Assembly: GCA_009927375.1 (NCBI GenBank) | Contig: RFNE01000308.1 | Location: 1 to 6,507 of the forward strand | Length of the DNA stretch: 6,507 bases | Reading direction: 5' to 3' | Origin: Actinomycetota bacterium | GTDB taxonomy: Bacteria; Actinomycetota; Acidimicrobiia; Acidimicrobiales; Ilumatobacteraceae | Part shown: positions 1 through 6,330 of the stretch, one piece after another | Layout: each line of letters opens with the position of its first letter | How positions within the stretch are numbered: the first letter of the stretch is position 1 | The notes under the pieces: generated by a model | Seen by the model: the letters and a program-made list of their open reading frames with translations, nothing else | Told to the model about the DNA's origin: nothing | The model's database searches: none | Translations under genes and position numbers: made by a program

Positions 1-646
1 CGCGCTCGTTACGCGCGAGTGAGCGCAACCACGTGAATGCATCCGGTTGACTCATCGAATATCGCTCGGCGATGACACCCTTTGCCTGCTCAATGAGGAC
101 TCGGCTTTCGAGAGCGTTTGAGAGCTGACCCACGAGCTCCAATGCTTGGGCCGTCCGGCGCTCGTCTCGACGACTGCCATCGCAGCATTGGCGACTCCCT
201 GAACATACGTCACACGGTCGTCGTCCATCACGGAACCTGATCTGTCGAAGAGGACGAGAATTCCAATCACCTCCGTCTTTCTCTTGATCGGAAACTGGTG
301 GATCGACTTGGCGCCGATCAGTTTGAGGGTCATGGCGACCTCGCTCGTCGGCAAGCTCGAATAGTCGATCGTCCGAGAGATCTCTCGACCCTGGTCGATG
401 ACCGTCCACGCGTCGTCGAGCATCGGACCGCTGTCCTCATAGAGCCTGGCCAAATCAGAGCGTGGTCGCGGTCACGACGTATTCATCCCGAGATGGAAGG
501 AGTTCGATCAGGACACCCTGGGCGAGCCGAGCGGTGTCACAACAGATGAGCAGCGCCCTCAGCGTCGCATCGTCCATCGACAGTCCGGACTGTGAATTCG
601 TGATATCGACGAACGTGTCGACGACCTGCTGCAAGTGTGCGGTCAT
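1..646 (-). CDS. GAF-ANTAR transcription antitermination regulator (3' end outside window; two frameshifts)
   Basis: Predicted cytoplasmic sensor-regulator: a GAF domain senses a ligand or signal, and a C-terminal ANTAR domain binds paired RNA stem-loops to prevent transcription termination (family knowledge). The ATG at 646 follows a purine-rich Shine-Dalgarno. Residues 1-63 (MTAHLQQVVDTFVDI onward) are the start of the GAF domain. The frame then meets TGA at 457-455, but GAF sequence (LARLYEDSGPMLDDAW onward) continues in the next frame, so one extra base sits near 454-460. A second shift, one missing base near 158-170, restores the original frame and gives ANTAR sequence including ALELVGQLSNALESR and IEQAKGVIAER. 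About 215 residues are visible; roughly the last 15-20 are beyond the edge. The two shifts compensate, which favours sequencing error over decay. It lies downstream of the metalloprotease on the same strand, after a gap of about 95 nt. The family call is solid; the ligand and RNA targets are unknown. Confidence 0.85.
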
Positions 647-650
647 TGCT

Positions 651-660
651 CTCCCCTTCC
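651..660 (-). promoter_or_regulatory. Shine-Dalgarno of the GAF-ANTAR gene
   Basis: On the minus strand GGAAGGGGAG precedes AGCA and the ATG at 646. This site decides the start, because the same frame stays open upstream into the protease gene and frame alone would not mark it. The GGAAGG part is 8 nt from the ATG and the GGGGAG part 4 nt. Confidence 0.7.
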
Positions 661-740
661 TCAAGTGGTGTAGCGCAACGCTAGAAACTCCCGATCTGAA
701 GAAGAAGACCGATACATACTCTTTGCTAACGAATTGATAC

Positions 741-1878
741 TTACAACAGAGGACAGTACGTGCTGAGGTCTCCGGCCAACCTCCCAACGGGCTGCTGTCG
801 AAACCTGCCGCACCGATGCTTGCGACCTCGGCGATGAAGTCGCTTGCTTCATGTTCGAACTGTTCAAGCGACATCCCGTAGTTGACGGCAAAAGCATCGG
901 AAATGTGCGATACACCGTCACGGCTTTGTACAACTCGAGGAGCTTTCCGAGCCCTCCGTGGTCGGCGATGAGGAGCTCCATTGCCAAGAATCCGAGAACG
1001 TATTCGCATCCCGCCAGCAGTGGAGAAGCCTCTCTATAGGTCGTGAGATCCAAGCGGCACCGCGTTGGCCAATTCGAAAACAACCGCACCGCAATCGCAT
1101 GCATCTCCGCGAAGGAAAGATCTGGAGAGAACGTCTTCGCTTGAGCAAGGCCGTCCACCATTTCCGCGAACCCTTCGCTCATCCACTTTGGCTCACCGTC
1201 AGGAACCGCGCCGCCCGCAATTCGCGTCCTGACGGAATGCGCCCACTCGTGAGCGAGGACTGCGGCGTTTCGCTCTACCAAGAGATACGAGGTCTTGTTC
1301 AAAGGCGGTTCGGCACGAACTTCGTCCGCCGAACTGACTGGGCGAAGCGTTTCGAGAAAGAGATAGCCACTCAAGTTCATTGTGATTATCCGGTCATTAC
1401 ACAGCGCAGAACCCATCAGGTGTTGACCGAACGTCATCGACAAGTTCGGAAAGCACCCGAGCTTGCTGACCGTCTCGTTGAGGAAGCGCTGCGTTCTCCC
1501 GATGACGATCGATGTTGCCTGTCCGTCAAAGACGTTGAATGTTTCAAAAATCTGCTGGGTCGCGATCAGCACATCTCGTGCGAGCGCGACCGTCGGGGAC
1601 GCTTCAGTACTCGGCTCCACGTACCACGTGATGAGGCGCAGGGTCTGTGGGGTGAATGACTGCAAGTCCTGGATCTCACGGGTGATTCGTGATGTGACGC
1701 GCTTCTCGGCCGGAGAGAGAGCGACGGCAAGGTTGCGTGGAGCAGATCCGAATGGCGGAGTGACTCGAAGTACGGAGGTTCGAACCTCTGCACGACCAGC
1801 TCCTGAGGCAACTCCTGCCGAAGACAGCGCGCAGAGCGCGATGAGCATCGAGACAACCGTTCGAGTCGTCAATTTCAT
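741..1878 (-). CDS. Secreted HEXXH (gluzincin, peptidase MA-like) metalloprotease, frameshifted near its C-terminus
   Basis: Predicted exported zinc peptidase. The ATG at 1878 is preferred over an in-frame GTG at 1881; neither has a strong Shine-Dalgarno. Residues 1-26 form a Sec signal peptide (basic MKLTTR, hydrophobic VVSMLIALCALSSAGVA). The zinc motif is HEWAH at residues 210-214, followed by WMSEGFAE at 232-239, where E235 is the likely third ligand; HEXXH plus WxxEGxAE is typical of the MA(E) clan. Cys142 and Cys160 could form a disulfide. After about residue 319 (near 915-925) the frame breaks through one missing base, and the family-like tail (ISDAFAVNYGMSLEQFEHEA) continues in the next frame. 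That frame has no stop before the downstream gene. TAA at 743-741, in the third frame, is a plausible native stop, so the 3' boundary is provisional. Estimated length is about 378 residues. The gene is divergent from the LPKTG surface protein. Substrate unknown. Confidence 0.75.
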
Positions 1879-2057
1879 CACAGCAACCTAACGAGATCGC
1901 TTGTTCAGGCTCACAAATTTCGCAATTCGGTATTCACATTCATTCGATTCTTGAGCTCATCGCAATATCGTTCGTCGCCGTCGTCACGAGACGATTCATA
2001 CAGAACACAAGCGCGATCCCAGACCTTGATTGCACTTCCGGAAAGAGGGAGTCATCA
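1879..2057. other. Divergent intergenic region between protease and LPKTG protein genes
   Basis: This gap must hold the promoters of both divergent genes. It is visibly more AT-rich than the flanking coding sequence around 1905-1970. I could not find a convincing -35/-10 pair on either strand. It contains one short inverted repeat (1981-1994) and the Shine-Dalgarno AGGGAG at 2046-2051, 6 nt before the ATG at 2058. No small gene is supported. Confidence 0.6.
1981..1994. promoter_or_regulatory. Short inverted repeat, possible operator
   Basis: TCGTC-ACGA-GACGA: perfect 5-bp arms around a 4-nt centre, 64 nt upstream of the LPKTG protein start and about 100 nt upstream of the protease start. The position suits a shared operator, but such short arms arise often by chance at this base composition. 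I did not find a match to the BldD operator consensus. Confidence 0.2.
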
Positions 2058-3940
2058 ATGTCGAAGGAAAAGACGTCGCAAGACCGCAGCAACGAAGACC
2101 TGCGCAAATCAAAGAAGCCTGCAAAGGACAACAGATCGCGAGTCGCGCTCGCGCTCGTTGCCTCCATTCTCGCCTTCCTCGTCGTCGCTGTCTCCCAGTC
2201 CGCAAGCGCAGCGGTGACGTGTGACATTGGATTCGAGGAGATCGGTTTCGACTACGCCACCGCGACGAACATCGTCGGTGACGGCACCCACGTCGGCGAC
2301 TCGGTCCTCTACTCCGGCGTCGCCACTCGAACGTGCGGCGGAGTACCGACGACAATCGACGCACTGGTCACGACGTCGGCCCTTGTGGACGCCACGGTCG
2401 TGCACTACGAGGTCAACACCGCCTCCGCTGGCCCAGATACGAGCGCGAATACCACGACGAACTTCTTCGAAGTGGACATCTCCGCGCTCCGCACTGGCGG
2501 CCACGCAGACTTCACCTTCGCCTTCTACAAGCAGGGCACCTACCCGAGCGCGCCGGTGCCAATCACGTTGGAAAACGTGAAGGCCACGGCGATTGACATC
2601 GACAACAAGACCTACGGAATCCTTTCCTCGCTGGACAGCTTCACCCTCGCCAATGACACCCGTCTCTCTCATGACTACGCAGGCGGCGGGTTCCCTGCCA
2701 CTGTGACCTTCAGTGCAGCAGCATCGAATGGAACGAACGACATCCGCGACCGCGTTACTGCGTCCTATTCGACGCTTCAGTCGTTCATGTACCGCGTTGG
2801 AGTCGGCGACAAGGATTCGAACGGCCAGACCTTGTACTTCGGACTCGCATTCCAGGATCTTGGCTGGAGCCCATCGACCCCCGTCACGACCGGCACTGAA
2901 TACACACTTTCGTATGACGCGAATGGTGGTACTGGAACCACTCCGACGAGCGTGACCGCAACCGTCGGTTCCGCCCTCACGATTGCAACGAACACTGGTC
3001 CAACCCCCTCGTGCGAACCAATTACACGTTCACCAACTGGAACACACAGGCCAACGGACTTGGCACGAGCTACGCACCAGGCGCCTCAACCTTCATGCCA
3101 GGAAGCAACGTGACGCTCTATGCGATCTGGACCCCTGTTGACCACACCCTCAGCTACGACCTGAACGGCGCAGCAGGAACACCACCCACCTCACAAACCG
3201 TCACACACGACACCACCGCAACCGTCACCTCGAGTGTCCCAACACGAACCGGGTACACCTTCACCGGCTGGAACACCCTCGCCAACGGAACCGGAACCAG
3301 CTACGCCTCAGGAGCAACCACCAGCCCCATCACCACAGACGTAACCCTCTATGCGATCTGGAGCGCCGATGAAGTGACGACGACAACGTCGACCACGTCG
3401 ACGACACTCCCCGCGTCGACGACGACCGTGCCGGTGACGTCGCCACCAACTCCGGTGACGTACTGGACCGTTTCGTTCGATCCGAACGGCGCGACCTCTG
3501 GTGCGGTGCCACCATCGAGCCAGATCTTCGACACTGGCCTCTACAACATCCCGGGCAACTCTGGGTCGCTCGCGAAGTCGGATGGATCGACGTTCCTCGG
3601 CTGGAATACCAATGCCGCAGGTACTGGCATCCTCTACTCGAGCGGCTCGAAAATGCAGATGACCTCGAATGTCGTCCTGTATGCCACGTGGTCACCAACG
3701 GCCACCTCGGTACCGACGACGATTGCAACTCCTGAGTTGCAGGTGATCGTGCCGACGAGTCCAAACCCGGATGACCTGCTCGTCTCGTTCCCTGATCAGT
3801 TGCCGAAGACCGGCATCGACCTCGGACGCGAGGTGCTCGCAGCATTCGTCCTCGGACTTGCGACGCTCGCGCTCGCCTTCGAACGTCGGTTCCGCATGCT
3901 CCTGACGGCACTCCGCAGGACCAGAAGGGCCGGTCGCTAG
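2058..3940 (+). CDS. LPXTG-type cell-wall-anchored protein with InlB-type repeats (one frameshift)
   Basis: Predicted surface protein covalently attached to the cell wall by sortase. The ATG at 2058 has AGGGAG 6 nt upstream. After a charged 28-residue N-region comes a hydrophobic signal segment (VALALVASILAFLVVAV), with likely cleavage after SASA at residue 51. Residues 52-280 form an unrecognised, probably beta-rich domain. Three repeats of the Listeria-Bacteroides/InlB B-repeat type follow (YTLSYDANGG ... GYTFTGWNT ... LYAIW pattern), with a Thr/Ser/Pro linker between the second and third. The C-terminus has LPKTG (codons 3800-3814, residue 582 of the restored protein), a hydrophobic segment (EVLAAFVLGLATLALAF) and a basic tail: a complete sorting signal. 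The frame breaks near 3000-3010; one extra C in the CCCCC run at 3004-3008 restores a single protein of 627 residues. The sortase gene follows 77 nt downstream. Probable role adhesion or surface interaction; the ligand is unknown. Confidence 0.88.
2898..3133 (+). repeat. InlB-type (Listeria-Bacteroides) repeat 1
   Basis: This encodes YTLSYDANGG, then VRTNYTFTNWNT, GLGTSYAPG and VTLYAIW, the standard order of the repeat. The frameshift at the C-run lies inside this unit; the two halves together make a full repeat of about 79 residues. Confidence 0.85.
3143..3364 (+). repeat. InlB-type repeat 2
   Basis: This encodes HTLSYDLNGAAG, RTGYTFTGWNT, GTGTSYASG and VTLYAIW. It is the closest copy to repeat 1, sharing the 16-nt CTCTATGCGATCTGGA at 3116-3131 and 3347-3362. 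Its codon use differs from the rest of the gene: its Thr codons are 17 ACC and 4 ACA, with no ACG. Confidence 0.85.
3374..3460 (+). repeat. Low-complexity Thr/Ser/Pro linker
   Basis: This encodes VTTTTSTTSTTLPASTTT and continues Pro/Thr-rich. The DNA is a degenerate repetition of ACGTCGACGAC-like units, with ACG the dominant Thr codon (9 of 14). Such linkers act as extended stalks in secreted actinobacterial proteins. Confidence 0.8.
3461..3697 (+). repeat. InlB-type repeat 3 (diverged)
   Basis: This encodes WTVSFDPNGATSG, STFLGWNTNAAGTG and VVLYATW. It has the same pattern as repeats 1 and 2 but a longer first half and lower similarity, so it is an older copy. It lies closest to the wall-anchoring signal. 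Confidence 0.8.
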
Positions 3941-3952
3941 TTCATCCAGATC

Positions 3953-3996
3953 GTGTCCGGGCGGCGGAGACATCCCCCGATCCGTCGCCCGGACAC
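3953..3996 (+). promoter_or_regulatory. Strong RNA hairpin between LPKTG protein and sortase genes
   Basis: Arms GTGTCCGGGCGGCGGA (3953-3968) and TCCGTCGCCCGGACAC (3981-3996) pair over 16 bp with a single G-U, around a 12-nt loop. It starts 12 nt after the LPKTG protein stop and ends 9 nt before the sortase Shine-Dalgarno. No U-tract follows, so it is not a textbook intrinsic terminator. It could be a U-less actinobacterial terminator, a partial attenuator that lowers sortase relative to its substrate, or a processing/stability stem. Confidence 0.7.
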
Positions 3997-4005
3997 AACC
4001 ATCCA

Positions 4006-4011
4006 GAGGAG
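4006..4011 (+). promoter_or_regulatory. Shine-Dalgarno of the sortase gene
   Basis: GAGGAG sits 6 nt before the ATG at 4018, which fixes the start. The competing open frame from 3953 on the same strand begins inside the hairpin and lacks such a site. Confidence 0.7.
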
Positions 4012-4017
4012 CAGCCC

Positions 4018-4728
4018 ATGGACCGTCAACCAACCCACGAACTCTCCCGACGAGCGTTGCTCGCAGCGCTGGGAGTCGGTGGCATCGCGACCGTTGGTTC
4101 GGTGTATTCGAAGGTCGCGCTGTCGAACCGAACGTCTACTCGTGCACGCGCGCTCCTCACGACCGAGGTTCGCGATGAGTGGGCGCAGGGCGTCGAGACC
4201 GTCGCCCACAGCGGCGCACCGGTCGCCACTCCGCGTGGGTCGACCATTGGCTTTCTCTACATTCCCCGCTTGCGCAACCAGGTATGGGGGTTCCCCATCG
4301 TCGAAGGAACGAACCCACGACAGCTCAATGTCGGGATCGGCCACCTCACCCAGACTGCACTCCCCGGCGAAGTCGGGAACGTTGCGCTCTTTGGTCACCG
4401 CACGACCCACGGAAAGCCATTCGACAAGTTCGATGAGATCGTCGCCGGTGACGTCGCGATCCTCGAGACCAAGGACTCCTGGTTCGTCTACACCCTCATC
4501 GCCAACGCGACCGTTGCACCCGATGCAATGTGGGTCGCCAAGCCAAATCCGTTTCGCAATGGCGTCCTCAAGGAAGCGCTCCCCGACTGGAAGAGCATGC
4601 CGAACAAGGTGCTCTCACTCATTACGTGTACTCCGAAGTTCTCGACGAAATACCGCTGGGTGTGGTGGGGTACGCAAACCGCGCAAACCAGCCACGACGA
4701 TCCACCGAGCGCATTGACCTCGACCTGA
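4018..4728 (+). CDS. Sortase (class E-like transpeptidase)
   Basis: Membrane-anchored cysteine transpeptidase that cleaves an LPXTG-type signal between Thr and Gly and joins the protein to the cell-wall precursor (family knowledge). It is 236 residues, a usual length. The N-terminus (HELSRRALLAALGVGGIATVGS, here split as HELSRRALLAA and LGVGGIATVGS) is a signal-anchor with a twin-arginine pair at residues 11-12. The catalytic domain spans about 74-220: GFLYIPRL at 78-85, catalytic His127 in ALFGHRTTHG, Cys204 in LITCTPKF and Arg213 in KYRWV. All three catalytic residues are present and the frame is intact. The substrate is presumably the LPKTG protein encoded upstream. Class E sortases are often linked to LAXTG signals, so pairing with LPKTG is a point to check; the class assignment is by overall look only. 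The stop is 3 bp from the convergent hemW stop. Confidence 0.92.
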   Translation: MDRQPTHELSRRALLAALGVGGIATVGSVYSKVALSNRTSTRARALLTTEVRDEWAQGVETVAHSGAPVATPRGSTIGFLYIPRLRNQVWGFPIVEGTNPRQLNVGIGHLTQTALPGEVGNVALFGHRTTHGKPFDKFDEIVAGDVAILETKDSWFVYTLIANATVAPDAMWVAKPNPFRNGVLKEALPDWKSMPNKVLSLITCTPKFSTKYRWVWWGTQTAQTSHDDPPSALTST

Positions 4729-4731
4729 TTT

Positions 4732-5808
4732 TCAGACGAGATCGTCTGCAGCGACGAGACGCAGACTCACTTCGTTGGCCATCAGTCGCCCTGCACGCGT
4801 CAACACGAATCGTTCACTACGCTGCTCAATCAGTCCCGAGATCCGCGACATCGTTCGTGGGGAACGACCCCACCGGCACACCTTCGCGCATGCGAATGAG
4901 GAGCTGGAGGGCCTCGAGACGCCGCACCTCGTCGCTGAGCGTTTCAGACGAAGATTCGGGCTCGAGCCCAGCCTCCACCATCTCGATGTATCGATCTGGG
5001 GTTCGTACGTTCCAGAAGCGTCGACCATCCATGTGGCCGTGCGCAGCGCTCCCGAAAGCGTGGTAGTTGCCCTGCAGCCAATACAGCCGATTGTGTTCGC
5101 ACTCGTGCCGTGACTTGGCCCAATTGGAGATCTCGTAGTTTTCGAGTCCATGCTCCTCGAGCAGTGAGTCGACGAGTTCGTACTTGTCGGCTTGATCGTC
5201 ATCGTCGGGATGACGCGACTCGTCGTCGGCGAGTGGCGTGCCCGCCTCCACCGTGAGGCCATAAGCCGAGACGTGCGGTGGGTCGAGTTCCAACACGTCG
5301 CGAACGGTGGTTGCCCAGTCGTCCACCGACTCGCCGGCGGCTCCATAAATGATGTCCAGGTTGAACGTCGGGATGCCCACCGCCTGATCGCGTCAACCGC
5401 TCGGCGAACGTTGTCGGCGTCGTGTGTGCGACCAAGTGACGCAAGCACGTGCGGAACCGTCGACTGGACGCCGAGCGAGATTCGGTTCACTCCTGCTTCG
5501 CGATACGCCTCGAGGAGTTCGACCGTCACGTTGTCGGGATTGCACTCGACCGTGATCTCCGCGCCGTCGACGACGGGGATCATGGCGATCACGGCGCCGA
5601 GTTCGCGACCGGGAACCATCGAGGGCGTTCCCCCACCCACGAAGATGCTCGATGCACGTGGCATGCCCGAGTCGATTGCCCGACCGATGTGGGTCTTCAT
5701 CGCGGCGAGGTAGCTCGTCGTCAGGTGGTGACGATCGGTGAAGGTGGCAAAGGCGCAATAGTCGCAGCGCTTCGCACAGAACGGAACGTGGATGTAGACG
5801 CCGTGCAT
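4732..5808 (-). CDS. hemW: HemW, radical SAM haem chaperone (two frameshifts)
   Basis: HemW is a radical-SAM-family protein thought to deliver haem to membrane respiratory proteins; it is often mislabelled coproporphyrinogen III oxidase. The N-terminus carries VPFCAKRCDYC, the CX3CX2C cluster motif (Cys11, 15, 18), then FVGGGTPS and NRISLGVQS. The conserved HNXXYW haem-binding motif is present as HNRLYW (5095-5078), after YEISNWA; it marks HemW rather than HemN. The frame breaks twice. One base is missing near 5381-5385 (AGGCGG where AGGGCGG restores AIRAVGIPTFNLDIIYG). One extra base near 4831-4836 returns to the first frame for the tail (LIEQRSERFVLTRAGRLM). The restored length is about 358 residues, near family size. 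The start is 6 nt after the bldD-like stop, with no obvious Shine-Dalgarno, suggesting translational coupling. The shifts look like sequencing errors, since conserved sequence is unbroken across frames. Confidence 0.9.
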   Translation of the reverse strand: MHGVYIHVPFCAKRCDYCAFATFTDRHHLTTSYLAAMKTHIGRAIDSGMPRASSIFVGGGTPSMVPGRELGAVIAMIPVVDGAEITVECNPDNVTVELLEAYREAGVNRISLGVQSTVPHVLASLGRTHDADNVRRAVDAIRRWASRRSTWTSFMEPPASRWTTGQPPFATCWNSTHRTSRLMASRWRRARHSPTTSRVIPTMTIKPTSTNSSTHCSRSMDSKTTRSPIGPSHGTSANTIGCIGCRATTTLSGALRTATWMVDASGTYEPQIDTSRWWRLGSSPNLRLKRSATRCGVSRPSSSSFACAKVCRWGRSPRTMSRISGLIEQRSERFVLTRAGRLMANEVSLRLVAADDLV

Positions 5809-5814
5809 CGAGTG

Positions 5815-6327
5815 CTACTGCGTCGGTGGGACGAAGAGCAGGTCGAGTTCTGCCAGCTTGTCGCCGACTTCATCGACCGTCACGTCCAGCATCACGGCGA
5901 TTGCGCGAGTGTCATGGGCGCGCACCGTGATCACCTTGCCGTTGAAGTCCTGTCGCTGCACCTGGATCATGCGCAAGAGCCGCTCGAGCATCTTGAACTG
6001 CGTGCCCTCCATCGTGGACAACTTGGCGACGTCGATACGTAGTTTCTTCTGTGGAGCCGCACCGGGCTGGGCACCTTCGACGCGCTGCGGGTCGCGGGGC
6101 AACATCTGGTCGATGGTGACGTTGTAGAAGCGGGCCAGGCGTTCGAGTCGCGGCACGGAGATGATGCGCTCGCCACGCTCGTAGGCACCCATCACGCTCG
6201 CCTTGAACTCTTGGTTCGTCGATTGTTCGACCTCGTTGAGCGAGAGACCCTTCTGTTGGCGGATCGCGCGCATGCGCTCACCAAGTTGGGCGGCGTAGGA
6301 CTCGTCGTTGGCTTCCTCAGTCGTCAT
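5815..6327 (-). CDS. bldD: BldD-like XRE-family regulator with cyclic-di-GMP signature
   Basis: Predicted DNA-binding developmental/global regulator; Streptomyces BldD represses its targets when a cyclic-di-GMP tetramer joins two C-terminal domains (established knowledge). It is 170 residues, as expected, and the frame is intact. The N-terminal helix-turn-helix lies at about residues 11-75 (YAAQLGERMRAIRQQKGLSL, then SVMGAYERGERIISVPRLE). A Pro/Ala/Gln linker at about 80-95 is followed by the C-terminal domain. That domain holds RQD (125-127), eight residues, then RAHD (136-139), which matches the RXD-X8-RXXD ligand signature of BldD. FNGKVITVR in the spacer also resembles Streptomyces BldD. 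The start at 6327 lies 3 nt after the rsmE stop and uses a GGGGGTG Shine-Dalgarno inside the rsmE 3' end. Its operators and targets here are unknown; development in this organism may differ from Streptomyces. Confidence 0.9.
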   Translation of the reverse strand: MTTEEANDESYAAQLGERMRAIRQQKGLSLNEVEQSTNQEFKASVMGAYERGERIISVPRLERLARFYNVTIDQMLPRDPQRVEGAQPGAAPQKKLRIDVAKLSTMEGTQFKMLERLLRMIQVQRQDFNGKVITVRAHDTRAIAVMLDVTVDEVGDKLAELDLLFVPPTQ

Positions 6328-6330
6328 CGC

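Noticed and set aside
1..30. GCGCTC/GAGCGC inverted repeat at the left edge
   Set aside because: It lies within ANTAR coding sequence and is explained by GC-rich codons.
958..1659. Long plus-strand open frame of 233 codons
   Set aside because: It lies opposite the metalloprotease, which has a signal peptide and zinc motif; the plus-strand product has no recognisable domain.
2109..2672. Minus-strand open frame of 187 codons
   Set aside because: It is antisense to the signal peptide and N-terminal domain of the surface protein, with no ribosome site or domain.
3953..4717. Plus-strand open frame of 254 codons overlapping the sortase
   Set aside because: It starts inside the hairpin with no ribosome site and its product is Arg/Ser-rich, typical of a shifted high-GC frame. 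The sortase frame carries all catalytic residues.
4729..4731. Possible bidirectional terminator between sortase and hemW
   Set aside because: Only 3 bp separate the stops, and I found no clear stem-loop across the junction.
4732..5808. Call as HemN coproporphyrinogen dehydrogenase
   Set aside because: The HNXXYW motif is typical of HemW, and the CX3CX2C cluster motif lacks the extra Cys usual in HemN.
5449..6042. Plus-strand open frame of 197 codons
   Set aside because: It spans opposite parts of hemW and the bldD-like gene, both strongly supported; the product is His/Arg-rich and shows no family pattern.
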